From NCBI RefSeq assembly GCF_002272925.1, contig NZ_MLAR01000003.1:117040-181039 (forward strand): a stretch of DNA of 64,000 bases, in the 5' to 3' direction. A model generated the notes under the pieces. The model was not told the origin of the DNA. It made no database searches and saw only the letters and a list, made by a program, of their open reading frames with translations. Both the position numbers and the translations under genes were made by a program. The DNA comes from Helicobacter sp. 13S00401-1. GTDB lineage: Bacteria > Campylobacterota > Campylobacteria > Campylobacterales > Helicobacteraceae. Position 1 is the stretch's first letter. Each line of letters opens with the position of its first letter. This document shows, piece by piece, positions 36,748-45,173 of this stretch.

Positions 36748-38721
36748 TTAAGCACTTATAAGTCTAACATCAGCTACTTGCAAGAAAAGCCTTAGTACTC
36801 TTTGAATTAACTTGGTTCTATTAAGCCTTAAGGTCTTATCTTCATCATTAATTAGCACTTTTTCAAAAAGCGTGTCTAGTAAGCTAGTTAGGCTAAATAT
36901 AGCCTCTACTTTTAAATCTATATCCTTATAGTCCTTGCCTTCAAGCTCTTTTAGTCTAGCAAAGAGGTCTTTTTCGCACTCTACCATTAAGCTTTCATCT
37001 ACATCTAAGTTATCACTACTTTCACTAGAAACATTAGCCAACCTTTTAAAAGTAGACTGCAAGGCACTTAGTGAGTTGGCTTTTAGATACTTCTCTATGG
37101 CGTGTATATTTTTAAAAGTACTTGCTACATCAAAGTTTAAGCTAACTACAGATCTAACCACGCTTGGATTTATACCAGGTAAGATTCCAAAGTAGCGCTC
37201 TTTTATAAAACTTAGCAGTCTTTCATCTTCTATAATGTCTTCTAGCTTTAAGTTCAAATCAAACTTTTCTAAGATTCTAAGCAAGCTTGCAGCATTACGC
37301 CTTAAAGCAAAAGGATCTTTAGACCCAGTTGGAATCTTATCTAGCTTAAAAAGCATATTTAGCGTGTCTATCTTTGTGGCTATATTAACAAGTGCGCTAA
37401 CTTCTGAACTAGGCAAGGAAGCATCAAGTCCATTAGGAAGATACTGCTCTTTTATAGCCCTGCAAACTTCTTCATTAAAACCCGCTTCTTTAGCGTACTT
37501 TGCTCCTATAACTCCTTGAAGTTCTGGGAACTCATTAACCACTTGGCTCAAAAGATCGTTTTTAGCTAAATCTAGCGCAGTTTGTGTATCCTTACTATCT
37601 AAGCCTAAAAGCTTACAAAGTTTTATAGCTATCTCTTTTTCGCGCTCACACTTTTCTTGTAAGTTGCCTCCCCCACTTACAAAACCTATAGTGGAAAGAT
37701 CACCAAAGTTAAGTTTAGATTCTAAGTCGTTTAAGTAAAAAAACTCAGCATCTTTAAGCCTAGCTTTTAGTACTTTTTCATTACCACCTATGATTAAAGA
37801 GTAGTCATCATCTTTTAAGAAAGCATTACTAACTACTACAAAGGAGTTATGAAGCACTCCATCTTTAAAGGTAGGGAAGTAACGTTGATTTTCTTTCATG
37901 GAAGTAATTATTACTTCACTAGGAACTCTTAAAAAGCCCTCTTCAAAGCGTCCTAAAAGTGCACATGGATACTCAGTTATAGCAACTACTTCATCTAGCA
38001 AGCTAGTATCTAGGTCTATAGTTATATCATGTTTTTTTTCTAAAGCTTTAAAGCCTTCTTCTATCTTGGCTTGCCTTTTATCTTGATCTAGTACTACGCC
38101 AAAGTTTTCCAAACCTTTAAAGTACTCTTCTATGCTATTTACTTCTAAGATAGGTACTCTAGACTGCCTGTGAGTAAAGGTCATGCTTTTAGATTTTAGT
38201 CCATAGCCTTCAAACTCTAAAGTTTTAGAATCTAAAAGGATTAATACATTTCTTATAGGGCGTATAAAGCTTTCTTTATTATCCCCCCACCTCATAGACT
38301 TGCCAAAGTTAAGCCCTTTTAAGAACTCTAAAACTAGGCTAGGTAGGATTAAACTAGTATCTTTTGGGCTCTCTTCTTTTTCATAAAAAAGCACTTCTTT
38401 GCCATCTTTTAGTGTAGTTTTTACTTCATCTTCAGAGATGTTGTTTTTCTTTAAAAACGCAAGTCCTGCATTAGTAAGTTTGCCATCTTTATAGGCTATC
38501 TCAACTGGGGCACCATAGCTTTGTACTACCTTTGGTGCGCTAAACTCTGGAAAGCTTTCAGCAAAAAAAACCAACCTTCTAGGTGTATAGTAAAACTTAA
38601 AGTTAGTATCGATATTGTTTTCTATCAACAAGTTCTTAAAACCAGAGGTTATAGAATCTAGATTCTTAAGCAAAGGGAAGGCTGGTAACTCTTCAGTTAA
38701 TATCTCGATTAAGGCTTTCAC
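36748..38721 (-). CDS. glyS: Glycyl-tRNA synthetase beta subunit
   Basis: 657 residues. The N-terminus MKALIEILTEELPAFPLLKN, the FTHRQSRVPILEVNS region, the ESFIRPIRNVLILLD segment, and the C-terminal anticodon-binding-type helical domain fit GlyS, the large subunit of the bacterial alpha2beta2 enzyme that charges tRNA-Gly. glyQ is not adjacent. The gene contains several copies of the TAGAWTCTA motif discussed in the findings (for example 37716, 38226, 38652). Confidence 0.95.
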   Translation of the reverse strand: MKALIEILTEELPAFPLLKNLDSITSGFKNLLIENNIDTNFKFYYTPRRLVFFAESFPEFSAPKVVQSYGAPVEIAYKDGKLTNAGLAFLKKNNISEDEVKTTLKDGKEVLFYEKEESPKDTSLILPSLVLEFLKGLNFGKSMRWGDNKESFIRPIRNVLILLDSKTLEFEGYGLKSKSMTFTHRQSRVPILEVNSIEEYFKGLENFGVVLDQDKRQAKIEEGFKALEKKHDITIDLDTSLLDEVVAITEYPCALLGRFEEGFLRVPSEVIITSMKENQRYFPTFKDGVLHNSFVVVSNAFLKDDDYSLIIGGNEKVLKARLKDAEFFYLNDLESKLNFGDLSTIGFVSGGGNLQEKCEREKEIAIKLCKLLGLDSKDTQTALDLAKNDLLSQVVNEFPELQGVIGAKYAKEAGFNEEVCRAIKEQYLPNGLDASLPSSEVSALVNIATKIDTLNMLFKLDKIPTGSKDPFALRRNAASLLRILEKFDLNLKLEDIIEDERLLSFIKERYFGILPGINPSVVRSVVSLNFDVASTFKNIHAIEKYLKANSLSALQSTFKRLANVSSESSDNLDVDESLMVECEKDLFARLKELEGKDYKDIDLKVEAIFSLTSLLDTLFEKVLINDEDKTLRLNRTKLIQRVLRLFLQVADVRLISA

Positions 38722-38771
38722 AGTACTCCTTTTTTGTTTTAAGTATAATACAGATTTATCAAAGGTATAGA

Positions 38772-39443
38772 GTGCTAAAGAAAGTTTTAATCTTCATAAT
38801 GTTTAACATTTTGTTAGTCTTTGGGACTGAGCTAAACTTCAAAGTAGAACAAAAATGCGTTAGTCTACACGAGTTTAGCAAAAAACAAATAGATGTTTTA
38901 CTGTATGCCTATTTATATGGGAAAGAACATGGTTTTGGCTACACTATGGCAGCTATCGCCTGGCAAGAATCTTGTAGTGGAGAGTATCTTCTTAACTTTC
39001 AAGATCCAAGTGCTGGGATCTATCACGCACTAGTTCCTGGTGTGATTAAAAAATATACAAAATATAAAGATTCTAACTTTTTACGCAATATTATAGGGCA
39101 GATGCTTATATCTAATCCAGAGTTTGCAAGCTCTATAGCTTTAGATGAGTTAAAGTACTGGCAAAGAGTGAGAAAAGGGAACTTTAAGTCCATCATTAAA
39201 AGCTACAACAAGGGCTTTTCGTGGGAAAAAAACCACCGTGCTAATAGGATAGCTACTAACTACTATCATGATATAGATAGAAAGATAAAAGCCCTCCAAA
39301 CCTTCATCCCAAAAAAACTAAAACACTATGACTACAAAACACCTAGTCTTGAATTAGACTACTCCATAAAAAAAGAAGCCAAATTTAACCCTTATAAAAA
39401 AGATTCCAAAACTCCTACCTATTATCTATTAAAAGAAAAGTGA
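38772..39443 (+). CDS. Transglycosylase-like (SLT-type) secreted protein
   Basis: 223 residues with a GTG start at 38772 and AAAGG six bases upstream. A signal-like N-terminus (LKKVLIFIMFNILLVFG) precedes YGKEHGFGYTMAAIAWQESC, where the E of WQES fits the catalytic glutamate of lysozyme-like transglycosylases. Then DPSAGIYHALVPGVIKKY and a later SYNKGFSWEKNHRANRIATN complete a compressed SLT-like pattern. It would cut peptidoglycan in the periplasm. It is divergent from glyS and 80 bases ahead of gyrA. Confidence in activity is moderate because the fold assignment rests on short motifs. Confidence 0.65.
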   Translation: MLKKVLIFIMFNILLVFGTELNFKVEQKCVSLHEFSKKQIDVLLYAYLYGKEHGFGYTMAAIAWQESCSGEYLLNFQDPSAGIYHALVPGVIKKYTKYKDSNFLRNIIGQMLISNPEFASSIALDELKYWQRVRKGNFKSIIKSYNKGFSWEKNHRANRIATNYYHDIDRKIKALQTFIPKKLKHYDYKTPSLELDYSIKKEAKFNPYKKDSKTPTYYLLKEK

Positions 39444-39493
39444 CTTAGTCAAAGGAGGAAGTGTGATACGCCCTAAGAAAGGCATGTTTCTAG

Positions 39494-39499
39494 TATAAT
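39494..39499 (+). promoter_or_regulatory. -10 element of gyrA
   Basis: TATAAT at 39494-39499, within CTAGTATAATAAAG, lies 30 bases before the gyrA ATG, which has AAGGAG as ribosome-binding site. No good -35 is seen, which is usual for this group. Confidence 0.5.
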
Positions 39500-39523
39500 A
39501 AAGCCTAGTTTTAAGGAGAATTA

Positions 39524-42058
39524 ATGGACAACAATGTAAAAGAGATACAAATTGATCAATCCATGAAGGAAAGCTACCTTGACTACTCCATGAGTGTCAT
39601 AGTAGGAAGGGCTTTGCCTAATGCCAAGGATGGATTAAAACCAGTTCATAGACGTATACTTTATACTATGAGCGAGTTAAATATAACTCATAAAACGCCT
39701 TATAAGAAGTCAGCCCGTATCGTTGGGGATGTTATGGGTAAGTATCACCCACATGGTGATAGCTCTATCTATGATGCTTTAGTAAGGCTTGCTCAGCCTT
39801 TTTCTATGAGACTAGAGCTAATTGATGGGCAGGGTAACTTTGGATCAATAGATGGCGATAAAGCCGCTGCTATGCGTTATACAGAAGCACGTATGACACT
39901 AGCTAGTGAAGAGCTACTAAAAGATATAGAAAAAAATACAGTTGATTTCACACCAAACTATGATGATACCTTAAAAGAGCCAGATGTTTTACCTACTAGG
40001 ATTCCAAACCTTTTGATAAATGGTAGCAGTGGTATAGCTGTAGGTATGGCCACTAATATACCACCTCACAGAAGTGATGAAGTAATAGACTGTCTCTTAC
40101 ACTTAATAGATAATAAAGATGCTAACTTAGAAGAGCTTATGCAATTTATCGCAGGACCGGATTTCCCAACTGGGGGGATAATCTATGGTAGAAGTGGAAT
40201 CTTAGAGGCTTACGCTACAGGACGTGGACGCATAAAGATACGCGCTAAAACCCACATAGAAACTAACAAGCATAAAGATTCCATCATCATAGATGAGATA
40301 CCTTATCAAGTCAATAAAGCTAGATTAGTAGAACAAATTAGCGAGCTTGCTAAAGAAAAGATTATCGAAGGTATAAGCGAAGTTAGAGATGAAAGCGATA
40401 GAGAGGGTATGCGCGTAGTTATAGAACTTAAAAGAGAAGCACTAAGTGAGATAGTACTAAACCACCTCTTTAAGTCTAGTCAACTAGAAGTCACTTTTGG
40501 AATCATCATGCTTGCTATTGACAATAAAGAGCCAAAAGTTTTTACATTAATAGAGCTTTTAAATCTTTTCTTACAACACAGAAAAACTATCGTTATAAGA
40601 AGAACTATCTTTGATCTAGAAAAAGCGCGTGCAAGGGCACATATCTTAGAAGGCTTAGTTATAGCACTAGATAATATAGATGAAGTTATAAAGCTTATAA
40701 AAGCTAGTAAGGATGCACAAAGTGCAACTGAAGGGCTAATGGAGAAGTTTAAACTTAGCGCCCTTCAAGCAAAAGCCATCTTAGAGATGAGACTTCAAAG
40801 GCTTACTGGTCTAGAAAGAGATAAGATAGAACAAGAGTATAAAGAAGTCTTAGAACTTATAGAAGAGCTTAATAAGATTCTAAAAAGTGAAGAGCGTTTA
40901 AATGAAGTCATAAAAGAAGAACTTTTAGAATCTAAAAAGCTTTTTAGCACTCCTCGCCTTACTCAGATAGAAGATAACTATGATGCTATAGATGTCTTAG
41001 ATCTAATCCCTAATGAGCCAGTAGTTGTCACTATGAGTCATAGAGGCTATGTAAAACGTGTGCTTCTTAAAAACTATGAAAAGCAAAACAGAGGTGGTAA
41101 GGGCAAGATTGGTGCTAATACTCATGATGATGACTTTATACAAAGCTTCTTTACAGCTAATACTCATGATACGATTTTACTTATCACTAATCGTGGTCAG
41201 CTTTACTGGCTAAAAGTTTATAAGATCCCTGAAGCTAGCAGAACAGCCATAGGCAAGGCTGTAGTTAACTTAGTTAATCTTCAACCTGATGAAAAGATAA
41301 CTACAACTATCACGACTACAGACTTCTCAGATGAAAAATCCCTAGTCTTTTTCACTAAAAAAGGTATAGTAAAAAGAACTAATCTAAATGAGTACAGCAA
41401 CATTAGAAACGTTGGAGTAAGAGCTATAAATCTTGATGAAGATGATGAGCTAGTAAGCACTCATATAGTTGATAAAAGCACTAAAGAGCTTTTCATAGCA
41501 ACTTTTAAAGGTATGTGTATACGCTTTGCAGTTGAAGACTTAAGAGAGATAGGTCGTGTAAGTCGTGGAGTTACAGGCATAAGATTTAAAGAAGAAGGAG
41601 ACTATGTTATAGCTGCTACTACTTTAAAAGGTGATGGAGATAAGCTTTTAAGTGTCTCAGAACTAGGCATAGGAAAGCAGACTACTGCAGGCGATTATAG
41701 AATCCAAAATCGCGGTGGCAAAGGCGTCATAGCCATGAAGCTAACTAATAAAACTGGCAACCTAGTAAGTGTAGTAAGCGTCGAAGATGAAAGCCAAGAT
41801 CTAATGCTACTTACAAGCCTAGGCAAGATGATAAGAGTAGATATAGCACACATAAGAAGTGCAGGACGAAACACTAGTGGTGTGAAAATAGTAAATGTAG
41901 TAGCTCCAGATAAAGTAGTCTTTGTAAGTCTTTGTGCTAAAGAAGACTTACCAGAAGATGAACTAGGAGAAGACTTAGAAGGAAGTGAAGAAAGCCCTTT
42001 AAGTAATACTAACAGCCAAGGAAACAACAACTCTAGTAATGAAGGTGGGCTGTTTTAA
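39524..42058 (+). CDS. gyrA: DNA gyrase subunit A
   Basis: 844 residues. The catalytic tyrosine is in [11 protein letters not shown] (about residue 119). The breakage-reunion domain is followed by six beta-pinwheel blades with repeats such as [15 protein letters not shown], and the GyrA box region [16 protein letters not shown]. The C-terminal tail is acidic and Asn/Ser-rich. The quinolone-resistance region reads [18 protein letters not shown], with Ser80 and Asp84 at the positions equivalent to E. coli 83 and 87, so no classical resistance substitution is present. gyrB is outside the window. Confidence 0.98.
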   Translation: MDNNVKEIQIDQSMKESYLDYSMSVIVGRALPNAKDGLKPVHRRILYTMSELNITHKTPYKKSARIVGDVMGKYHPHGDSSIYDALVRLAQPFSMRLELIDGQGNFGSIDGDKAAAMRYTEARMTLASEELLKDIEKNTVDFTPNYDDTLKEPDVLPTRIPNLLINGSSGIAVGMATNIPPHRSDEVIDCLLHLIDNKDANLEELMQFIAGPDFPTGGIIYGRSGILEAYATGRGRIKIRAKTHIETNKHKDSIIIDEIPYQVNKARLVEQISELAKEKIIEGISEVRDESDREGMRVVIELKREALSEIVLNHLFKSSQLEVTFGIIMLAIDNKEPKVFTLIELLNLFLQHRKTIVIRRTIFDLEKARARAHILEGLVIALDNIDEVIKLIKASKDAQSATEGLMEKFKLSALQAKAILEMRLQRLTGLERDKIEQEYKEVLELIEELNKILKSEERLNEVIKEELLESKKLFSTPRLTQIEDNYDAIDVLDLIPNEPVVVTMSHRGYVKRVLLKNYEKQNRGGKGKIGANTHDDDFIQSFFTANTHDTILLITNRGQLYWLKVYKIPEASRTAIGKAVVNLVNLQPDEKITTTITTTDFSDEKSLVFFTKKGIVKRTNLNEYSNIRNVGVRAINLDEDDELVSTHIVDKSTKELFIATFKGMCIRFAVEDLREIGRVSRGVTGIRFKEEGDYVIAATTLKGDGDKLLSVSELGIGKQTTAGDYRIQNRGGKGVIAMKLTNKTGNLVSVVSVEDESQDLMLLTSLGKMIRVDIAHIRSAGRNTSGVKIVNVVAPDKVVFVSLCAKEDLPEDELGEDLEGSEESPLSNTNSQGNNNSSNEGGLF

Positions 42059-42107
42059 CTAACTAAAGGCTTAAACTAAAAAGCCTAAGCGCCGCAAGGA
42101 TAAAAGT

Positions 42108-42821
42108 ATGAAAAAATTAGCGATCTTAGGTACACTAGTAGCCATATCTTGTCTTTATGCAACCTCTTTAGAAGAGCTAACACAAAAGTGTGATAGTAAA
42201 GATGCTAGTAGCTGCAAAGAAGTAGCAAGGATGTACTATAACAGCAAGGATATGCCTACTAACTATGAAAAGGCTCTAAACTACGCTAAAAAAGGCTGTG
42301 ACTTAAAAGATTCTAAAAGCTGCCTCATGGTAGGCTCTCTTTATGAAGATGGAGATGTTATAAAAGCTAACCTTCAAAAAGCTACTAAGTACTATAAAAA
42401 AGCTTGCGAGTTAAAAGATGGTGCAGGCTGTGACTTAGTAGGTCAGATGTATGCACAAGATGCCTTAGCTAAAGAAGCCCTTACAAAAGATGGAGTAAAA
42501 AAAGATGCAAATCTAAAAAGCTACAGTGAGGCTATAGAGTTTTTTAACAAAGCCTGCATACTTAATAGCGCTAATGGCTGCTATAACCTAGGTGTATCTT
42601 ATAGCTTTGGTAAAGGTGTAAAGCAAGATTATAATAAGGCTGATAGTTTATATAAAAAAGCTTGCGAGCTTAATAGCATTAGTGGCTGTTATAATCTAGG
42701 TGTGTCTTATTTAAAAAAAGCAGACCTTAAAAAATCACAAGTAGCAAAACACTACTTTAAAAAAGCTTGTGGATTAGGGGATGAGCGATCTTGTGATGAC
42801 TTAAAGCTTATAGGGCGCTAA
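42108..42821 (+). CDS. Secreted Sel1-repeat (Hcp-like) protein, 237 residues
   Basis: The signal peptide MKKLAILGTLVAISCLYATS is followed by about five Sel1-like repeats of roughly 36 residues, e.g. YEKALNYAKKGCDLKDSKSC, ATKYYKKACELKDGAGCDLV, and two nearly identical units containing ACILNSANGCYNLGVSYSFG and ACELNSISGCYNLGVSYLKK. Each repeat has a cysteine pair eight residues apart, fitting Hcp disulfides. Hcp proteins are exported; roles in peptidoglycan binding and host immune stimulation have been reported. It starts 50 bases after gyrA and heads a local cluster. Confidence 0.9.
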   Translation: MKKLAILGTLVAISCLYATSLEELTQKCDSKDASSCKEVARMYYNSKDMPTNYEKALNYAKKGCDLKDSKSCLMVGSLYEDGDVIKANLQKATKYYKKACELKDGAGCDLVGQMYAQDALAKEALTKDGVKKDANLKSYSEAIEFFNKACILNSANGCYNLGVSYSFGKGVKQDYNKADSLYKKACELNSISGCYNLGVSYLKKADLKKSQVAKHYFKKACGLGDERSCDDLKLIGR

Positions 42822-42852
42822 AGTTTTTTAGATTCTATAAAAAGGCTAGATT

Positions 42853-43278
42853 ATGAAAAAAGATATTTTTCTTGGGGCACTTATATATTTTATCTTAAGT
42901 GGCAGTAATCTTGTGAATGCTGCTTCGTTGTCTGAGTTTTTTAATCCATCTAATATGAGTGCTAGTGAGAGGGCTATAAATCCAAACAAAGATGATGAGA
43001 TACGCTACTACAAAAGAGACTGTGCTAACAACAACGCCCTAGCCTGCAACACCCTAGCAAATCTTTACTTTTCTGGTAGTGGTATAACTAAAGACTATCA
43101 AAAGGCTAATGCACTTTATAACAAGGCCTGCACTCTTGGTAGTGCTTCAAGCTGTGCAGCACTAGGGGCTATATATAAAAATGGAGTTGGTGTAAAAAAA
43201 GATTCTAATCTTGCTAAAAGCTACTATCAAAAGGCTTGCAATTTAGGAGATAACTACTCTTGCAAACAGCACAACTAA
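42853..43278 (+). CDS. Secreted Sel1-repeat (Hcp-like) protein, 141 residues
   Basis: The signal peptide MKKDIFLGALIYFILSGSNL ends near residue 23 (VNA). A non-repeat segment (SEFFNPSNMSASERAINPNK) precedes about two and a half Sel1 repeats: CANNNALACNTLANLYFSGS, ACTLGSASSCAALGAIYKNG, ACNLGDNYSCKQHN, each with paired cysteines. It lies 31 bases after the 237-residue paralogue in the same direction. A TAGATTCTA copy sits in the gap between them. Confidence 0.88.
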   Translation: MKKDIFLGALIYFILSGSNLVNAASLSEFFNPSNMSASERAINPNKDDEIRYYKRDCANNNALACNTLANLYFSGSGITKDYQKANALYNKACTLGSASSCAALGAIYKNGVGVKKDSNLAKSYYQKACNLGDNYSCKQHN

Positions 43279-43359
43279 GAAAGACTTAGAATCTAAGCTA
43301 AAAACTAGGCTAAAGCTTTTAATCCTTTAGTTTTTTAAACTAGCATTTAGCCTATTTAT

Positions 43360-44094
43360 CTACTTAACAAACTTAAAGTCATACTCCAAACTGCCATCTA
43401 GTGAGTTATATACATTTTTAAAGCCTAGTTTTGTCAATCTTTCTGACATAACTTGACTTTGAGTGCCTGTATAGCAGTGAACTACAAACTTTTTGTCTTT
43501 GTTTTGTTCTAGTATAGGAAGGTAAGGCTTCATGTCGTCGTTTAAAGGTATATTTATAGCGCCTTTAAGATGTCCTGCTTCATAGTCTTTTTTAGCCCTA
43601 ACATCTATTATCAAACTATCTTTTTTACCTACACTTTTTTCTACATCATCACCTAGTATATTAGTATAAGTGTAAAGTTTATAGCCTTTAAACTCATCAT
43701 ATCCTTGTGCTATCTTTACATCTTTAAAGTCTAGTTTTTTAAGTATTTTAAATGCTTTTTGTGCATCTTTAGCCCTATCAGATATAAGCACGATAGGGAA
43801 GTTTTTGTATTTATTAATAAAATCTCTATCTAGATGCTTTAAGGCATGATCATTTCGCCTTATGGCAAACTTTAAGTGCCCTTTTTTATACTCTGACTTA
43901 TTTCTTACATCTATAACTAAGATCTTTTCTTTTAAGTCCCTATTATCTTGCATATGCTGTAAGGTTTCTCCTGAAAAGATACCACTTGCTTTATCTTTAG
44001 CGCTTGCTAGGTTCATAAAAGTAGCTGCTAATAAAAAGGCTGCTAATAGTTTTAGTATCACTTGTGTCACTGGTGTTTTTAACATCTTAGTCAC
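43360..44094 (-). CDS. Periplasmic double-rhodanese protein, N-terminal domain lacking cysteine
   Basis: 244 residues. The signal peptide (VILKLLAAFLLAATFMNLAS) places it in the periplasm. The first rhodanese domain (VIDVRNKSEYKKGHLKFAIR, about residues 55-75) has VLISDRAKDAQ where the catalytic loop should be, so it lacks the cysteine. The second domain (LIIDVRAKKDYEAGHLKGAI, about residues 165-184) has the loop VVHCYTGTQSQVMSERLTKL with Cys near residue 208. Sulfur transfer by the second domain is likely; the substrate is unknown. It is encoded against the direction of the flanking Sel1-repeat genes. Confidence 0.87.
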   Translation of the reverse strand: MTKMLKTPVTQVILKLLAAFLLAATFMNLASAKDKASGIFSGETLQHMQDNRDLKEKILVIDVRNKSEYKKGHLKFAIRRNDHALKHLDRDFINKYKNFPIVLISDRAKDAQKAFKILKKLDFKDVKIAQGYDEFKGYKLYTYTNILGDDVEKSVGKKDSLIIDVRAKKDYEAGHLKGAINIPLNDDMKPYLPILEQNKDKKFVVHCYTGTQSQVMSERLTKLGFKNVYNSLDGSLEYDFKFVK

Positions 44095-44238
44095 TTACTT
44101 TCCTTTTATCTATAAGTTTTATTTTGCTGATTTATAAGTCTAGCATAAGCTTTAATTTTTACATATCACTAGATATTGCTAATACTTTTGGATTTTAGTT
44201 AGTATGCAAGATACAAAAAAACAAAAAAGGAAAGTAAT

Positions 44239-44709
44239 TTGCAATATAAAATCTTAAGTAGGCTTATCATAAGTTCTTTACTAGCTGGAAGCATAGCCTT
44301 TGGAGCATCTTTTAAAGACTTAGAACAAAAATGTGGTAGTGGTGATGTTAACTCATGTGGAATCTTAGGTAAGCTTTATTATAGTGGTCAAGAAACTCCA
44401 AGAGATGTCGCTAAAGCAATACAGTATCTTAAAAAAGCTTGTGATGGTAATGTAGCAGATTCTTGTAATGCACTTGGTTACTTTACTGAGTATGGAGATA
44501 GTATCGCTCAAAGTTATGAAGGAGCTTTAAAGCTATATCACAAAGCTTGTGAGTTAGGCAGTGATAAAGGATGTTTTAATGTGGGAGTGTTTTACTTTAA
44601 AGGGATAAAAGTTAACAAAGATCCTATAAAAGCAAAAGATTACTTTAACAAATCCTGTGAGCTAGGTAATAAAGAAGGCTGCAGAAACGCTATTTTTGTA
44701 GATCATTAA
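44239..44709 (+). CDS. Secreted Sel1-repeat (Hcp-like) protein, 156 residues
   Basis: The start is TTG at 44239 with GGAAAG four bases upstream. The signal peptide (LSRLIISSLLAGSIAFGAS) is followed by about four Sel1 repeats: FKDLEQKCGSGDVNSCGILG, AIQYLKKACDGNVADSCNAL, KLYHKACELGSDKGCFNVGV and DYFNKSCELGNKEGCRNAIF, all with paired cysteines. The first repeat closely resembles the N-terminus of the 237-residue and 116-residue paralogues, suggesting local duplication. Confidence 0.88.
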   Translation: MQYKILSRLIISSLLAGSIAFGASFKDLEQKCGSGDVNSCGILGKLYYSGQETPRDVAKAIQYLKKACDGNVADSCNALGYFTEYGDSIAQSYEGALKLYHKACELGSDKGCFNVGVFYFKGIKVNKDPIKAKDYFNKSCELGNKEGCRNAIFVDH

Positions 44710-44788
44710 AAAGCACTTTTAAATAGCTTGATGTTTGCAAATGCCTTTTGCACTAACATTAGCCTTAAGTGCTAAATAAGGATATAAG

Positions 44789-45139
44789 ATGATATTTAAA
44801 ATCTCAAAAGGTTTGCTTTTAAGTTTAATAATAGCTAGTGGGTCTTTATATGCTACTTCGATAAAAGACTTAAAACAAAAGTGTGCTAATAAAGATGGGA
44901 AAAGCTGTCACATATTAGCAGCCTACTACTATGATAAAAAAGACTATGGAAAATCCACTAAGTACGCTTTAAAGTCTTGCAGTCTAGATGAAGCTATAGC
45001 ATGTGGAGTGGCTGGTCGTGCTTATGAAAATGGGGAAGGTGTAAAAAAAGATACTAAAAAAGCAAAGCTTTATTATAAAAAAGCTTGCAACTTAGGGCTA
45101 AGTAAGGGCTGTGAGAATGCTAAAAAGCTAGAGGGATAG
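44789..45139 (+). CDS. Secreted Sel1-repeat (Hcp-like) protein, 116 residues
   Basis: The signal peptide (SKGLLLSLIIASGSLYATS) is followed by three Sel1-like units: IKDLKQKCANKDGKSCHILA, YALKSCSLDEAIACGVAGRA and KLYYKKACNLGLSKGCENAK. The mature N-terminus after cleavage matches its neighbours. It is the last of four such genes within 3.1 kb and converges on mutS2. Confidence 0.88.
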   Translation: MIFKISKGLLLSLIIASGSLYATSIKDLKQKCANKDGKSCHILAAYYYDKKDYGKSTKYALKSCSLDEAIACGVAGRAYENGEGVKKDTKKAKLYYKKACNLGLSKGCENAKKLEG

Positions 45140-45173
45140 CTTTCTTAAAAGTCTAAGATTCTATGTACAAACT

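Noticed and set aside
37235..38086. Several plus-strand frames of 60-95 codons inside glyS
   Set aside because: They are antisense shadows of a full-length conserved gene.
41695..42030. 111-codon minus-strand frame inside gyrA
   Set aside because: It lies wholly within a conserved gene and lacks a start signal.
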